From assembly GCA_002293025.1 (NCBI GenBank), contig DBCL01000015.1:107725-147628 (forward strand): a DNA stretch of 39,904 nucleotides, in the 5' to 3' direction. Made by a program: the position numbers and the translations under genes. The stretch comes from Actinobacteria bacterium UBA959 (GTDB lineage: Bacteria; Actinomycetota; Actinomycetes; S36-B12; UBA5976). Positions 1 to 7,037 of this stretch are shown in pieces. Below the pieces are notes generated by a model that searched no databases, had not been told where the DNA came from, and was given only the letters and a program-made list of their open reading frames with translations. Position 1 is the first letter of the stretch, and each line of letters opens with the position of its first letter.

Positions 1-638
1 GGAACAATCTGTGGGAGCACTTGTTTTGGAACGTTGAATAGTTCCAGTAACTCGTCATCCCAAGCTCCAGTTCTAAGATCCATTAATTGTGTGCGGGATG
101 CATTCGAAGCATCAGTGACATGAATCTTGCCTGCAGTCATCCGAGAAATCAAGAAAGTGTCAACAGTTCCCACTGCATACTTACCAGCGAGCACCCCTGC
201 CCAAACTTCTTTGTCATGCCGAGAAAGCCATAAAAACTTGGTAGAAGAAAAATACGGATCAAGCCCAAGACCTGTCTTATTCTTAACCTTCTCTTCAACG
301 CCTGAATTTCTTAATTCCACAACAATTTCAGAAGTTCTTCTATCCTGCCAAACAATTCCACGCCGTGGACCCTTGAATGTTTGTTTATCCCAAATCATTA
401 CCGTTTCACGTTGATTAGTGATACCAATAGCGGAAATAGAGTCCTGATGGTTAGCTAGTGCCGCTGCCACAGCTGACAAAGTGGCCGCCCAAATCTCGTC
501 CGCATCATGCTCCACCCAACCTGGCTGTGGGAAATGCTGATGGAATTCGCTGTAGCCACGGGCTAGCACCTTTCCACCCTCATTAACTACCAGGGCCGTT
601 ATTCCGGTCGTGCCAGCATCAATGGCCAACAAACTCAT
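1..638 (-). CDS. glpK: Glycerol kinase, partial (N-terminal 212 residues)
   Basis: Phosphorylates glycerol to sn-glycerol 3-phosphate using ATP in the cytoplasm. The reverse strand from the ATG at 638 reads MSLLAIDAGTTGITALVV, the FGGY-kinase N-terminal phosphate-binding loop. It continues with GITNQRETV, VWQDRRT, a YFSSTKFLWL segment and HVTDASNASRTQLMDL, all characteristic of glycerol kinase rather than xylulokinase or gluconokinase. A purine-rich AGGGGGA lies just upstream of the ATG. The gene runs off the window at base 1, so about 60% of a roughly 500-residue protein is missing. It is divergent from the glycerol ABC importer operon, and the importer genes and glpD next door support glycerol as the substrate. 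The shared 221-base gap probably carries both promoters. Confidence 0.93.
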   Translation of the reverse strand, partial: MSLLAIDAGTTGITALVVNEGGKVLARGYSEFHQHFPQPGWVEHDADEIWAATLSAVAAALANHQDSISAIGITNQRETVMIWDKQTFKGPRRGIVWQDRRTSEIVVELRNSGVEEKVKNKTGLGLDPYFSSTKFLWLSRHDKEVWAGVLAGKYAVGTVDTFLISRMTAGKIHVTDASNASRTQLMDLRTGAWDDELLELFNVPKQVLPQIV

Positions 639-859
639 AAAAATCCCCCTAACTTCATGGGTGACTATTCCACTAATCGGCCAACATCTAAACTCCGGTG
701 GCTTAGAAAACTACAAATGTGGCTGTTATCAAAACGTTACAAAAGGCGTTATCTACCCGTAACCTGAATGGTCCTAGATCTGATACCAACTGGGCATTAC
801 ATAAAGTGGGTATTTGGTGCTAACTTTCCCTAAATCCAGCCGGTTAGGAGCCAGGCAGA
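639..859. promoter_or_regulatory. Divergent glpK/glpS intergenic region with repeated GTTAC/GTTATC elements
   Basis: This 221-base gap separates the divergent glpK and glpS starts. GTTATC occurs at 725-730 and 749-754, and GTTAC at 736-740. The inverted copy GTAAC is at 759-763, so 736-763 forms an interrupted inverted repeat. Such clustering is operator-like and would suit a regulator controlling both directions, but no regulator gene is visible in the window. A weak promoter candidate for glpS is TTACAT (797-802), 18 bases, TAACTT (821-826). AGGAG at 846-850 is the glpS ribosome binding site. The promoter assignments are inference. Confidence 0.35.
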
Positions 860-1951
860 ATGTCCTTAGAAGTGCAGAACATTTCGCTCATGCACAATGG
901 TGAAGTGTTCCTGGAAGATATCTCTTTCACCGCAACACCAGGTATTACTGTTTTGGTTGGACCAACCCTGGCTGGCAAGACTTCGTTGATGCGCGTGATC
1001 GCGGGATTGGTTAAGCCAGACTCTGGAATTATCAAAGTAAATGGAGTGGATGTGGGTGATCTGGCCGTTAAGGACCGATCAGTTTCTTTCGTCTACCAAC
1101 AATTTATCAATTACCCATCACTTACTGTTTTCGACAATATAGCTTCTCCGCTGACTGTCCTAAAGCCAAAGATGACAAAGGATGAGATTAAGTCACGCGT
1201 GCACGAAGTAGCCGAAATGTTGCGCATTACTGCTCTTCTTGACCGCAAACCTTCAGCACTGTCTGGCGGACAGCAACAGCGCGTCGCAATAGCGCGCTCG
1301 CTATCTCGGAAGAGTGATGTGGTGCTTTTAGATGAGCCATTAGCAAACCTTGACTTTAAATTACGCGAACAGCTGCGTGATGAGTTGCAGCGAATATTTG
1401 CTGATGCGGACATGATGGTCATTTATTCAACTGCCGAGCCAATCGAAGCACTGGACATGGCAACTCATACTGTTGTCTTAGGAGAAGGTCGTGTGCAGCA
1501 GCATGGAGATGCTCTTCAAATGTACGCAAATCCAATAAATTTGTCGGTAGCCCAAGCAATGAGCGACCCGCCCATAAATCTTCTAAATTCCACTTCGGCT
1601 AATGGCAAAGTTGAAATAGCTGGCAGTTCACATCAGGCTGTTGGTTTGCTAGTTAAAGCACCTAGTAGCGGAGTATTTAATATAGGTATTCGTCCACATT
1701 GTGTGAAGTTAAGTTCTAACGCACCTGATGATATTCCGATAAGTGGCAAGGTCAAGGTTTCAGAGATAACTGGGAGTGTGACTTACGTTCACGTCGATAT
1801 TGGAGACCAAGAGGATGTCGTTTTGGAATTAGAGGGAACGAATTCATACCAACCTGGGCATAACCTGACTGTATTTTTAGACCACTCAGCGCTTTTTGGA
1901 TTTGATCATGCGACTGGCGAAACTTTATTCACGCCAGGGGTGGTGAAATAA
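860..1951 (+). CDS. glpS: Glycerol ABC transporter ATP-binding protein GlpS
   Basis: One of two nucleotide-binding subunits of the GlpSTPQUV glycerol importer, described in Rhizobium leguminosarum; it acts at the inner face of the membrane. The protein has 363 residues. Walker A is GPTLAGKT (residues 34-41), the signature LSGGQQQR starts at S135, and Walker B is VVLLDEP with catalytic E159. A C-terminal regulatory TOBE-like region follows from about residue 240. The switch (H-loop) region reads YSTAEP at 189-194 where a THD motif is expected, so the usual histidine is Ala192. Its partner GlpT keeps the H-loop but lacks the signature, so the pair is predicted to have one active site. The start follows AGGAG by nine bases, and glpT begins directly after the stop codon. 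Confidence 0.88.
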   Translation: MSLEVQNISLMHNGEVFLEDISFTATPGITVLVGPTLAGKTSLMRVIAGLVKPDSGIIKVNGVDVGDLAVKDRSVSFVYQQFINYPSLTVFDNIASPLTVLKPKMTKDEIKSRVHEVAEMLRITALLDRKPSALSGGQQQRVAIARSLSRKSDVVLLDEPLANLDFKLREQLRDELQRIFADADMMVIYSTAEPIEALDMATHTVVLGEGRVQQHGDALQMYANPINLSVAQAMSDPPINLLNSTSANGKVEIAGSSHQAVGLLVKAPSSGVFNIGIRPHCVKLSSNAPDDIPISGKVKVSEITGSVTYVHVDIGDQEDVVLELEGTNSYQPGHNLTVFLDHSALFGFDHATGETLFTPGVVK

Positions 1952-3037
1952 ATGGCTGAAATTAGGCTAGAAAATCTCGGGCACTCCTACGACGGTGGAA
2001 CAACGTACGCACTCAACCCATTGAATCTCACTTGGAAAGATGGCAACGCAATTGCACTACTAGGCCCATCAGGGTGTGGTAAAACGACTTTGCTAAACAT
2101 AATTTCGGGTTTGATTACTCCGTCATCAGGGCGAGTTTATTTCGATGGTGTCGATGTCACCGAATCTGATACTGCACGTCGAAATGTAGCCCAAGTATTT
2201 CAGTTTCCAGTTTTGTACGACACTATGACAGTAAGTCAAAATTTGGCATTTCCACTAAAGAATCGTGGGATTAGCAAGGATGAAATTTCGAAACGCATTG
2301 CTGAAGTTGCTGAATTGCTCGATTTAACAAAATATCTCGATGAGAGACCACTTCGACTTCGTTCAGACTTACAGCAGTTGGTAAGTCTGGGTCGAGGTTT
2401 AGTCCGTAAAGATGTTCCAGCAATTTTGTTTGATGAGCCATTGACTGTTATTGACCAGAACTTCAAATGGACCCTGCGTGGGCGTTTGAAAGAGCTGCAC
2501 CGAGTGACCAAGCACACTTTAGTTTACGTAACGCATGATCAAACTGAAGCGCTAACTTTTGCCGATGAAGTCGTTGTTCTGAATGAAGGTAGCGTGGTTC
2601 AATCTGGAAGTTCTGCAGATTTATTCCTGCAGCCTGAGCATGAATTTGTTGGCTTTTTTATTGGTTCACCAGGCATGAATTTCTTAAATGCAAGTATCAC
2701 TAACGGTTTGGTTGTCCTAAACAATCAAGAAATTGGCTCTGCTAAATCATTTGGTGGTCAAAATCTAGACAGTGGCTCGGTTCGAATTGGAGTGAGGCCA
2801 GAGTTCTTGACCATTTCTAATTCCAATGGACTACCAGTCCAGATAGACCGGGTAGAAAACCGAGGCGGGTACCAGTTGGCTCACTTTGAACTGGCTGGAA
2901 GCAAAACTATTGCCAAACTATCTAACGAAACTAAGGTTGCCAGTGGTCAGTCTGCAAATTTAGTTTTCGACCAAGAGCGTACCTACCTTTTTAGAGAGTC
3001 TCAGCTATGTGGTCGTTTAGTTTCGAAGGTGAGCTAA
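1952..3037 (+). CDS. glpT: Glycerol ABC transporter ATP-binding protein GlpT
   Basis: Second ATPase subunit of the glycerol importer (361 residues). Walker A GPSGCGKT is at residues 38-45, Walker B is AILFDEP and the switch loop is YVTHDQTEAL; all are canonical. The signature position reads LRSDLQQL (136-143) in place of LSGGQQQR, losing the Ser and Gly that contact ATP. A TOBE-like C-terminal region contains IGVRPEFL. The ATG at 1952 directly abuts the glpS stop (TAAATG), implying translational coupling. The name collides with the unrelated E. coli GlpT G3P antiporter; here it means the ABC subunit. The family assignment rests on gene order and paired degeneracy, as in rhizobial glp operons. 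Confidence 0.87.
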   Translation: MAEIRLENLGHSYDGGTTYALNPLNLTWKDGNAIALLGPSGCGKTTLLNIISGLITPSSGRVYFDGVDVTESDTARRNVAQVFQFPVLYDTMTVSQNLAFPLKNRGISKDEISKRIAEVAELLDLTKYLDERPLRLRSDLQQLVSLGRGLVRKDVPAILFDEPLTVIDQNFKWTLRGRLKELHRVTKHTLVYVTHDQTEALTFADEVVVLNEGSVVQSGSSADLFLQPEHEFVGFFIGSPGMNFLNASITNGLVVLNNQEIGSAKSFGGQNLDSGSVRIGVRPEFLTISNSNGLPVQIDRVENRGGYQLAHFELAGSKTIAKLSNETKVASGQSANLVFDQERTYLFRESQLCGRLVSKVS

Positions 3038-3038
3038 A

Positions 3039-3914
3039 GTGAAAACTCGTAACAATAAAGCGTGGTTTCTGGTCCTGCCAGTCATTTTGACTGTTTCATT
3101 TACAGCCATTTTGCCGTTAATGACGGTAGCTAACTATGCGGTGCAGGATATCTTCAGCCCAACCGACCGCTTGTTCATAGGCATGGACTGGTTTTATAAC
3201 ATCACAAATGATCCACTAATTTTTAATGCATTTAAGCGAAGTTTTTCATTTTCAATTCAAGTTCTGTTGATCCAAATTCCATTGGGTATTGCAATTGCTC
3301 GAATCATGCCAAAATCTGGTTGGAAAGCTTCAGCCGCTTTAGTGATGGTGGCAATTCCGTTGATTATTCCTTGGAATGTAATCGGAACTACTTGGCAAAT
3401 TTTTGCTCGCCCTGATATTGGCCTTGGGGGATACTTGATCAACAAGTTCATCGACTTCAATTACACGTCTGACCCACTTGATGGTTGGATTTTAATTCTG
3501 TTGGTAGATGTTTGGCACTGGACTCCTCTAGTTATCTTGTTGGTATACGCAGGTTTGCGATCTATTCCTCCTGCTTACTACCAGGCAGCCGCGATTGATG
3601 GTGCTTCTCAAGTAGCAGTTTTTAGATTTGTGGAGTTGCCAAAACTCAAGAGAGTTTTGATGATTGCTATATTGCTGCGTTTTATGGACAGTTTTATGAT
3701 CTACACAGAGCCCTTTGTGATCACTGGTGGTGGACCTGGTGAAGCGACTACATTCCTAAGTATTCTGTTGTCAAATATCGCAGTTGGTCAATTTGATATA
3801 GGCCGTGCAGGAGCATTCTCATTAATTTACTTCCTGTTTATTCAGATCTTGTCTTTCTTGTTTTTCACCGTATTGACGCTTCAAGAACGAGCTGAGGTGA
3901 CAAAAGCCAAATGA
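3039..3914 (+). CDS. glpP: Glycerol ABC transporter permease GlpP
   Basis: Inner-membrane permease of the glycerol importer (291 residues), MalF/UgpA class of the binding-protein-dependent family. It has about six hydrophobic segments, the first starting near residue 10 (WFLVLPVILTVSF). The coupling-helix EAA-type loop reads YYQAAAIDGASQVAVFRF, matching the EAAxxDG-A family pattern. GTG at 3039 follows the glpT stop by one base, with a GAAGGTGAG Shine-Dalgarno at 3025-3033. It overlaps glpQ by four bases (ATGA). It pairs with GlpQ to form the channel. Confidence 0.9.
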   Translation: MKTRNNKAWFLVLPVILTVSFTAILPLMTVANYAVQDIFSPTDRLFIGMDWFYNITNDPLIFNAFKRSFSFSIQVLLIQIPLGIAIARIMPKSGWKASAALVMVAIPLIIPWNVIGTTWQIFARPDIGLGGYLINKFIDFNYTSDPLDGWILILLVDVWHWTPLVILLVYAGLRSIPPAYYQAAAIDGASQVAVFRFVELPKLKRVLMIAILLRFMDSFMIYTEPFVITGGGPGEATTFLSILLSNIAVGQFDIGRAGAFSLIYFLFIQILSFLFFTVLTLQERAEVTKAK

Positions 3915-4765
3915 CCTCAACCACGACGACTAAAGGCGTGCTGTCACCTCGCAAAAAGAAGGCTTCTCTTCCTTGGTCAGGTTTAATGTTTTGGATAATC
4001 ATTGCCATCTGGATGATTCCAGTGGCTTGGTTAGTTTTGATGTCGATTCGTCCATCCGCTGATATTTTGGCTGGCTTAGAGATCATTCCGAGCCGAATCA
4101 CCTTCGATGGCTACATCACTTTTCTGTCCAAAGACATTTGGTATGGGGCTTATCTGAATTCGCTCACATACTCAACTTTAAATACTGTTATGTCTGTTAC
4201 TGTGGCATTACCAGCGGCCTATGCTTTTTCCCGATTTAGTTTCGCCGGTGACAAGCATTTGTTTTTCTGGCTACTAACTAACCGCATGGCCCCAGCTGCA
4301 GTGTTCTTATTGCCATTTTTTAATATGTACAAAGCAGTTGGTTTATTTGATACAAACCTAGGCGTGGCTATAGCTCACATGTTATTTAACGTTCCTTTAG
4401 CAGTGTGGATCTTAGAAGGCTTTATTTCTGGAATTCCGCGTGAAGTTGATGAAACGGCAGCCATTGACGGTTATTCACTACCTCGCTTCTTTATCAAGAT
4501 CTTTCTCCCAATGATTAGATCTGGTATTGGTGTGACAGCATTTTTCTGCTTCATGTTCAGTTGGGTTGAGTTATTAATCGCTCGCACCATAACAAGCACA
4601 GAAGCCAAACCAATCAGTGCTGCTATGACGAGAACTGTTACATCAGGTGGCTTGGACTGGACCCTGCTTTCAACGGCAGGAGTAATGACCATACTTCCAG
4701 GAATCTTGGCAATCTGGTTTGTTCGCAAGTACATAGCCAAGGGCTTCGCTTTAGGGCGGGTATAA
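3911..4765 (+). CDS. glpQ: Glycerol ABC transporter permease GlpQ
   Basis: Second permease subunit of the glycerol importer (284 residues), MalG/UgpE class. After a short basic N-terminus (PRKKKASLPW) come about six membrane segments. The EAA loop is VDETAAIDGYSLPRFFIKIF, which matches the family consensus. It starts in a four-base ATGA overlap with glpP, which indicates coupled translation. It ends three bases before glpU. In this system the name GlpQ means an ABC permease, not the glycerophosphodiesterase of the same name. Confidence 0.9.
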   Translation: MTSTTTTKGVLSPRKKKASLPWSGLMFWIIIAIWMIPVAWLVLMSIRPSADILAGLEIIPSRITFDGYITFLSKDIWYGAYLNSLTYSTLNTVMSVTVALPAAYAFSRFSFAGDKHLFFWLLTNRMAPAAVFLLPFFNMYKAVGLFDTNLGVAIAHMLFNVPLAVWILEGFISGIPREVDETAAIDGYSLPRFFIKIFLPMIRSGIGVTAFFCFMFSWVELLIARTITSTEAKPISAAMTRTVTSGGLDWTLLSTAGVMTILPGILAIWFVRKYIAKGFALGRV

Positions 4766-4768
4766 CTG

Positions 4769-5044
4769 ATGCTGAACTGGATGGCATGGACCACACCAAT
4801 TGCAATTGTTTTCACCTCTGTCGTAATCATCATTGCTGGCATGACAATTTGGGGACATTACTCACCTCCCAAAGTGCATAAAGGCTTCTTGAGAATTACC
4901 ACTGACCGTGGCGATCGGCTATATATCGCTTACATCAGTGCTGCCTTTTTTATGGTTTGCTTCATTGGTCTGGTTGAAGGTGCTTTGTATGTTGGAGTAG
5001 CAATTGCAGCGGCTATTGCGGCTGTAATTCTAAAGTGGGGATAA
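4769..5044 (+). CDS. glpU: Small DUF2160-type membrane protein GlpU of the glycerol importer
   Basis: A 91-residue protein with hydrophobic segments near residues 8-28 and 50-88, separated by a polar loop (SPPKVHKGFLRITTDRGDRLYIAY). It sits between the permease gene and the binding-protein gene, exactly where rhizobial operons carry glpU, a DUF2160 protein of unknown role. The start is the ATG at 4769, three bases after the glpQ stop. It is presumably an accessory membrane subunit. The gene symbol is assigned from length, topology and position, not from a known activity. Confidence 0.82.
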   Translation: MLNWMAWTTPIAIVFTSVVIIIAGMTIWGHYSPPKVHKGFLRITTDRGDRLYIAYISAAFFMVCFIGLVEGALYVGVAIAAAIAAVILKWG

Positions 5045-5073
5045 AGGATTGGCGTGGGGTAACTCACGTCGAT

Positions 5074-5121
5074 AACTGTTTAATTTATTTCTGTCGAAAG
5101 ACAGAAATAAATTAAACAGTT
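5074..5121 (+). repeat. Perfect 22-bp stem-loop with GAAA tetraloop between glpU and glpV
   Basis: Bases 5074-5095 and 5100-5121 are exact reverse complements of 22 bases each, closed by the loop GAAA (5096-5099), a GNRA tetraloop. The stem is AT-rich, and the following bases (GCACATCATCC) are not a U-tract, so this is a poor intrinsic terminator. A second, weaker hairpin pairs CACATCAT (5123-5130) with GTGATGTG (5139-5146) just upstream of the glpV ribosome binding site. The likely role is an mRNA processing or stability boundary that sets glpV expression apart from the membrane subunits. The structure is read directly; the role is inferred. Confidence 0.85.
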
Positions 5122-5166
5122 GCACATCATCCGAACGAGTGATGTGTGGGAGAGGAAAGGAACATA

Positions 5167-6942
5167 GTGCTCAAAAAGAGACTACATCGCTCTTTTAGTC
5201 GAGTTCTGCTTCCAATTGTTGCAAGCGCACTAGTTTTGACTGCTTGCAGTAGTGGTGGCGATGAAGCGGCCGATGGAGATACTGCTGCCTACTTAGCAGC
5301 TGCTGAAAAATGGATCGATTCTGAATTCCAACCTAGCGCCATCTCTCGAGATGATCAGGTTGCTGAAATGCAGTGGTTAATTGATGCATCTGCCCCTTAC
5401 CGCGGGATGGATATTAGCGTTGTTTCTGAAGGTATTACGACTCACGTTTATGAGTCAACTACCCTAACCAAGGCATTCGCTGAAATTACCGGAATTAACG
5501 TGACACATGACATCATCGGTGAAGGTGACGTTGTTGAGAAGCTACAAACTGAAATTCAGTCTGGTCAGCCAATTTATGACGCCTACATCAATGACTCGGA
5601 TCTAATTGGAACTCACTCCCGTGGAACTCACTCAGTAGTTTTGAGTGACTACATCGCAGGCGAAGGTAAGGACGTTACTTCTCCATACCTAGACCTTGAT
5701 GATTTCATTGGAACAGATTTCACAACAGGTCCTGATGGCAAGCTTTATCAGTTACCAGATCAGCAGTTCGCGAACCTTTACTGGTTCCGCTATGACTGGT
5801 TCACAGATCCTTCAATCAAAGATCAGTTTAAGAAGCTCTATGGCTATGACTTGGGTGTGCCAGTTAACTGGTCCGCTTATGAAGACATCGCTAAGTTCTT
5901 CTCGACTCAGGTCAACGGTGATGGAACTATTGATGGCACCAAGGTCTATGGCCACATGGACTATGGAAAGAAAGACCCATCACTAGGCTGGCGTTTCACT
6001 GACGCATGGCTATCAATGGCTGGTAACGGTGACAAAGGTCTACCTAACGGTCTTCCTGTAGACGAGTGGGGTATCCGTGTTGAAGGATGTAACCCTGCAG
6101 GTTCTTCAGTAACTCGTGGTGGTGACACCAATGCTCCTGCATCCGTGTACGCCATTCAAAAGTACATTGACTGGTTCAAGTACACACCTCCAACAGCTCG
6201 CGGTATGGACTTCTCTGAATCTGGTCCAGTGCCAGGCCAAGGAACAATTGCTCAGCAAATGTTCTGGTACACAGCCTTCACTGCAGATCTTTCTAATCCA
6301 GAGATTTCTGGCCCAGTAGTAAATGCTGATGGAACACCTAAGTGGAAAATGGCTCCAAGTCCACATGGTGCTTATTGGCAAGAAGGCATGAAGCTTGGAT
6401 ATCAGGACGTAGGGTCATGGACATTCATGGCCTCTGTCGCTCCAGAGCGTCGTGCTGCTGCTTGGTTGTATGCACAATTCGTAACCAGCAAAACAGTTGA
6501 CTTGAAGAAGTCAATTACTGGCTTGACATTCATTCGTGAATCCACAGTCCAGGCTGATTACTTCACTGAGAATGCTGCAAAGTATGGCGGTTTGATTGAG
6601 TTCTACCGCTCACCTGCACGTGTTCAGTGGTCCCCAACAGGAACTAACGTTCCTGATTATCCAAAACTTGCACAGCTATGGTGGCAGAACATCGCTCCAG
6701 CAGCTGTTGGTGAAAAGTCAGCTCAGCAAGCTATGGATGCTTTAGCAAAAGCTCAAGATGACGTGCTGGCCCGTTTGGAAGCATCCGGCATCGGTGGCGA
6801 TTGCGGAGTTAAGCTAAACGAAGAGAAGACCGCTCAGTACTGGTTAGACCAGCCTGGCGCTCCATATCCAAAACTAGCTAACGAGAAGCCAAAGCCAGAA
6901 ACAGTTGACTACGACACACTTGTTGCGTCTTGGAATAACTAA
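5167..6942 (+). CDS. glpV: Glycerol ABC transporter substrate-binding lipoprotein GlpV
   Basis: Extracytoplasmic binding protein of the glycerol importer. From GTG at 5167 it has 591 residues, and a basic n-region (MLKKRLHRSFSR) leads into a hydrophobic core and the lipobox LTAC with lipidated Cys27. The mature protein is long for a binding protein (about 565 residues) but typical of this glycerol family, with Trp/Tyr-rich motifs such as LYWFRYDWF and GSWTFMASV. GTG 5167 is preferred over the in-frame GTG at 5146 because GAGAGGAAAGG (5150-5160) is well spaced for 5167, and the earlier start would add hydrophilic residues before the signal peptide. Strong hairpins lie on both sides of the gene. 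The next gene is glpD. Confidence 0.9.
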   Translation: MLKKRLHRSFSRVLLPIVASALVLTACSSGGDEAADGDTAAYLAAAEKWIDSEFQPSAISRDDQVAEMQWLIDASAPYRGMDISVVSEGITTHVYESTTLTKAFAEITGINVTHDIIGEGDVVEKLQTEIQSGQPIYDAYINDSDLIGTHSRGTHSVVLSDYIAGEGKDVTSPYLDLDDFIGTDFTTGPDGKLYQLPDQQFANLYWFRYDWFTDPSIKDQFKKLYGYDLGVPVNWSAYEDIAKFFSTQVNGDGTIDGTKVYGHMDYGKKDPSLGWRFTDAWLSMAGNGDKGLPNGLPVDEWGIRVEGCNPAGSSVTRGGDTNAPASVYAIQKYIDWFKYTPPTARGMDFSESGPVPGQGTIAQQMFWYTAFTADLSNPEISGPVVNADGTPKWKMAPSPHGAYWQEGMKLGYQDVGSWTFMASVAPERRAAAWLYAQFVTSKTVDLKKSITGLTFIRESTVQADYFTENAAKYGGLIEFYRSPARVQWSPTGTNVPDYPKLAQLWWQNIAPAAVGEKSAQQAMDALAKAQDDVLARLEASGIGGDCGVKLNEEKTAQYWLDQPGAPYPKLANEKPKPETVDYDTLVASWNN

Positions 6943-6961
6943 GTAACTGGTAAACGTTCCA

Positions 6962-7004
6962 CTGCGAGCGGCCAATTTTGATCATCAGAATTGGCCGCTC
7001 GCAG
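6962..7004 (+). repeat. GC-rich 16-bp stem-loop between glpV and glpD
   Basis: Bases 6962-6977 (CTGCGAGCGGCCAATT) are exactly complementary to 6989-7004, with an 11-base loop. The sequence after the stem (AGTTAGAACC) has no run of T, so it is either a Rho-type or partial terminator or an mRNA 3' end stabiliser for glpV. The glpD ATG lies 34 bases beyond it, so read-through to glpD, or a promoter inside this gap, must occur. The structure is certain; the function is inferred. Confidence 0.8.
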
Positions 7005-7037
7005 AGTTAGAACCACAATTGAAATTAAAGGTATGTG

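Noticed and set aside
127..414. 95-codon plus-strand reading frame at the window start
   Set aside because: It is antisense to glpK, whose motifs on the minus strand are unambiguous.
4471..4842. 123-codon minus-strand reading frame across the glpQ/glpU junction
   Set aside because: Shadow of two well-supported membrane protein genes; no motif of its own.
5146..5166. Upstream GTG start for glpV
   Set aside because: It would put the Shine-Dalgarno sequence inside the coding region and add polar residues before the signal peptide.
5074..7004. Hairpins around glpV as insertion-sequence ends, REP elements or plain terminators
   Set aside because: The two stems differ in sequence, no transposase lies between them, no copies are seen elsewhere in the window, and neither has a U-tract.
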